Assembly: GCF_900103735.1 (NCBI RefSeq)
Contig: NZ_FMXE01000009.1
Coordinates: forward strand, 1-64,000
Length of the DNA: 64,000 nt
Origin: Algoriphagus alkaliphilus
Lineage (GTDB): Bacteria; Bacteroidota; Bacteroidia; Cytophagales; Cyclobacteriaceae
Direction: 5' to 3'
Shown one piece after another: positions 63,332 to 64,000 of this stretch. Below the pieces are notes generated by a model, which was given only the letters and a program-made list of their open reading frames with translations, was not told the DNA's origin and made no database searches. The number at the start of each line of letters is the position of its first letter. Within the stretch, counting starts at the first letter, position 1. Made by a program: the position numbers and the translations under genes.

Positions 63332-63972
63332 ACCATTAGTTTTTTAATCCTTTTACGGTAAACTTTTTCTATTTCCATCAATTCAACTACATGAGTTCGA
63401 TTCCATCGCCCACTGACGGAATTCTGCTTAATGCCCAGTTTTTCTCCAATTTCTTCCTGGGTAATATTTGGATGATTCCATACTACTTCCATAAGTTCAG
63501 CTGAAGATATAGACCAGCTATCCATTACTATTCCCACCAGTTTTAGATACAAATTAATCTCTTCATCTAATTCTTTCCATGGACTTTGGATTGCTAGGTT
63601 GATTTTTTCTTTTTTTAATCGGTCAAATTTTTCGCCCGCAAATACAAATGCCGGTCCGTTACTTTCTGAGATTTTGGTTCCGGTATAAGTTTTTTCGCCA
63701 AGGCCAATGGACATGCGGACATCTATCGGGCTGGAGTTTTTATGGTTTTCCTCGGATTGGATCTTCTTTATCAAAATCTTAATCTGAATTGCCCGGTGCA
63801 GTGCTTCTTCCGGATTTTTGATCTCCAGCTGGAAAAAGTCGCCCCAGACCAATTCCCAATTTTTGGGTGCTTCACCCCATTTGGAAAAAAGCTCCTGCAG
63901 GGGTTTTAACCAAGGTTCAGGATTTCTGAGTTTTCGGGATTGAATAATATCACCTTTGATTATTGCTATCAT
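63328..63972 (-). CDS. SatD-family protein with C-terminal helix-turn-helix
   Basis: A 214-residue protein. Residues 1-140 are SatD-like (IAIIKGDIIQSRKL, WELVWGDFFQLEIKNPEEAL), and the C-terminal segment (about 165-205, ITQEEIGEKLGIKQNSVSGR) is a helix-turn-helix, suggesting DNA binding. It may regulate itself and the DUF3307 membrane protein that overlaps it by four bases. The gene is complete near the right edge of the window. Confidence 0.82.
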   Translation of the reverse strand: MIAIIKGDIIQSRKLRNPEPWLKPLQELFSKWGEAPKNWELVWGDFFQLEIKNPEEALHRAIQIKILIKKIQSEENHKNSSPIDVRMSIGLGEKTYTGTKISESNGPAFVFAGEKFDRLKKEKINLAIQSPWKELDEEINLYLKLVGIVMDSWSISSAELMEVVWNHPNITQEEIGEKLGIKQNSVSGRWNRTHVVELMEIEKVYRKRIKKLMV

Positions 63973-64000
63973 AGAAAGGAATATCGTCTATTTCAATGAT

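Overview
The window looks like a chromosome segment of a member of the Bacteroidota, most likely a Cyclobacteriaceae/Algoriphagus-like marine or soil bacterium. This rests on gene content, not on a database search: an IPExxxVDY-family protein, a FecI-type sigma/FecR/STN-TonB cluster, zinc-dependent metzincin-type proteases, PorV-like and HhH-barrel proteins, a PmoA-like protein, a three-FAS1 lipoprotein, a mitochondrial-type aconitase, a fabF-acpP-rnc operon, and promoters resembling TTTG-N20-TAnnTTTG. I found no rRNA, tRNA or CRISPR array.

Layout. 1-600: the end of an ISL3-type insertion sequence and a fragment of a short-chain fatty acid transporter. 0.7-11.4 kb: housekeeping genes (aconitase, phosphate-type porin, hybrid histidine kinase, TPR lipoprotein, AI-2E permease, M3 peptidase). 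11.6-17.6 kb: a decayed accessory island. It holds an AAA/DUF4143 ATPase, leftovers of second copies of the two flanking protease genes, a frameshifted FecI/FecR/SusC module and a truncated IS1595 transposase. 17.6-24.6 kb: minus-strand envelope genes (metalloprotease, HhH barrel protein, PorV-like barrel, BamA-like protein). 24.7-32.2 kb: core genes (yidD, lgt, nadE, rnc, fabF, acpP, IPExxxVDY protein, pyk). 32.3-35.7 kb: FAS1 lipoprotein, a broken LytS-like kinase beside an intact LytTR regulator, and a broken small membrane protein gene. 35.7-48.4 kb: rqcH-like NFACT gene, an overlapping chain of MBL hydrolase and response-regulator genes, miaA, pfkA, penicillin-acylase-like lipoprotein, a catalytically dead phosphohexomutase-like protein, and a SulP transporter.

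48.7-54.2 kb is a defence-like locus: a nuclease-methyltransferase (Type ISP/IIG-like, no helicase seen), an AT-rich membrane-anchored protein of unknown function that overlaps it by 4 nt, and a second PD-(D/E)XK protein of the HsdR-N type. It is surrounded by palindromic repeats, and three different palindromes sit in frame inside the methyltransferase gene. 54.2-56.4 kb holds a small terminal-inverted-repeat element, ssb and a small membrane protein. 56.4-60.3 kb is a sugar-processing cluster (Tat-type isomerase, Tat-type Gfo/Idh/MocA oxidoreductase, PmoA-like protein, beheaded FAD oxidoreductase) interrupted by a MazF-type toxin gene (frameshifted) with an intact antitoxin. 60.8-64 kb ends with a HAD phosphatase, an esterase, and a DUF3307/SatD-like pair.

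The strongest leads for something new are the defence-like locus with its in-frame palindromes, the phosphohexomutase pseudoenzyme, and the reciprocal decay pattern of the duplicated protease pair with an ATPase gene between the remnants.
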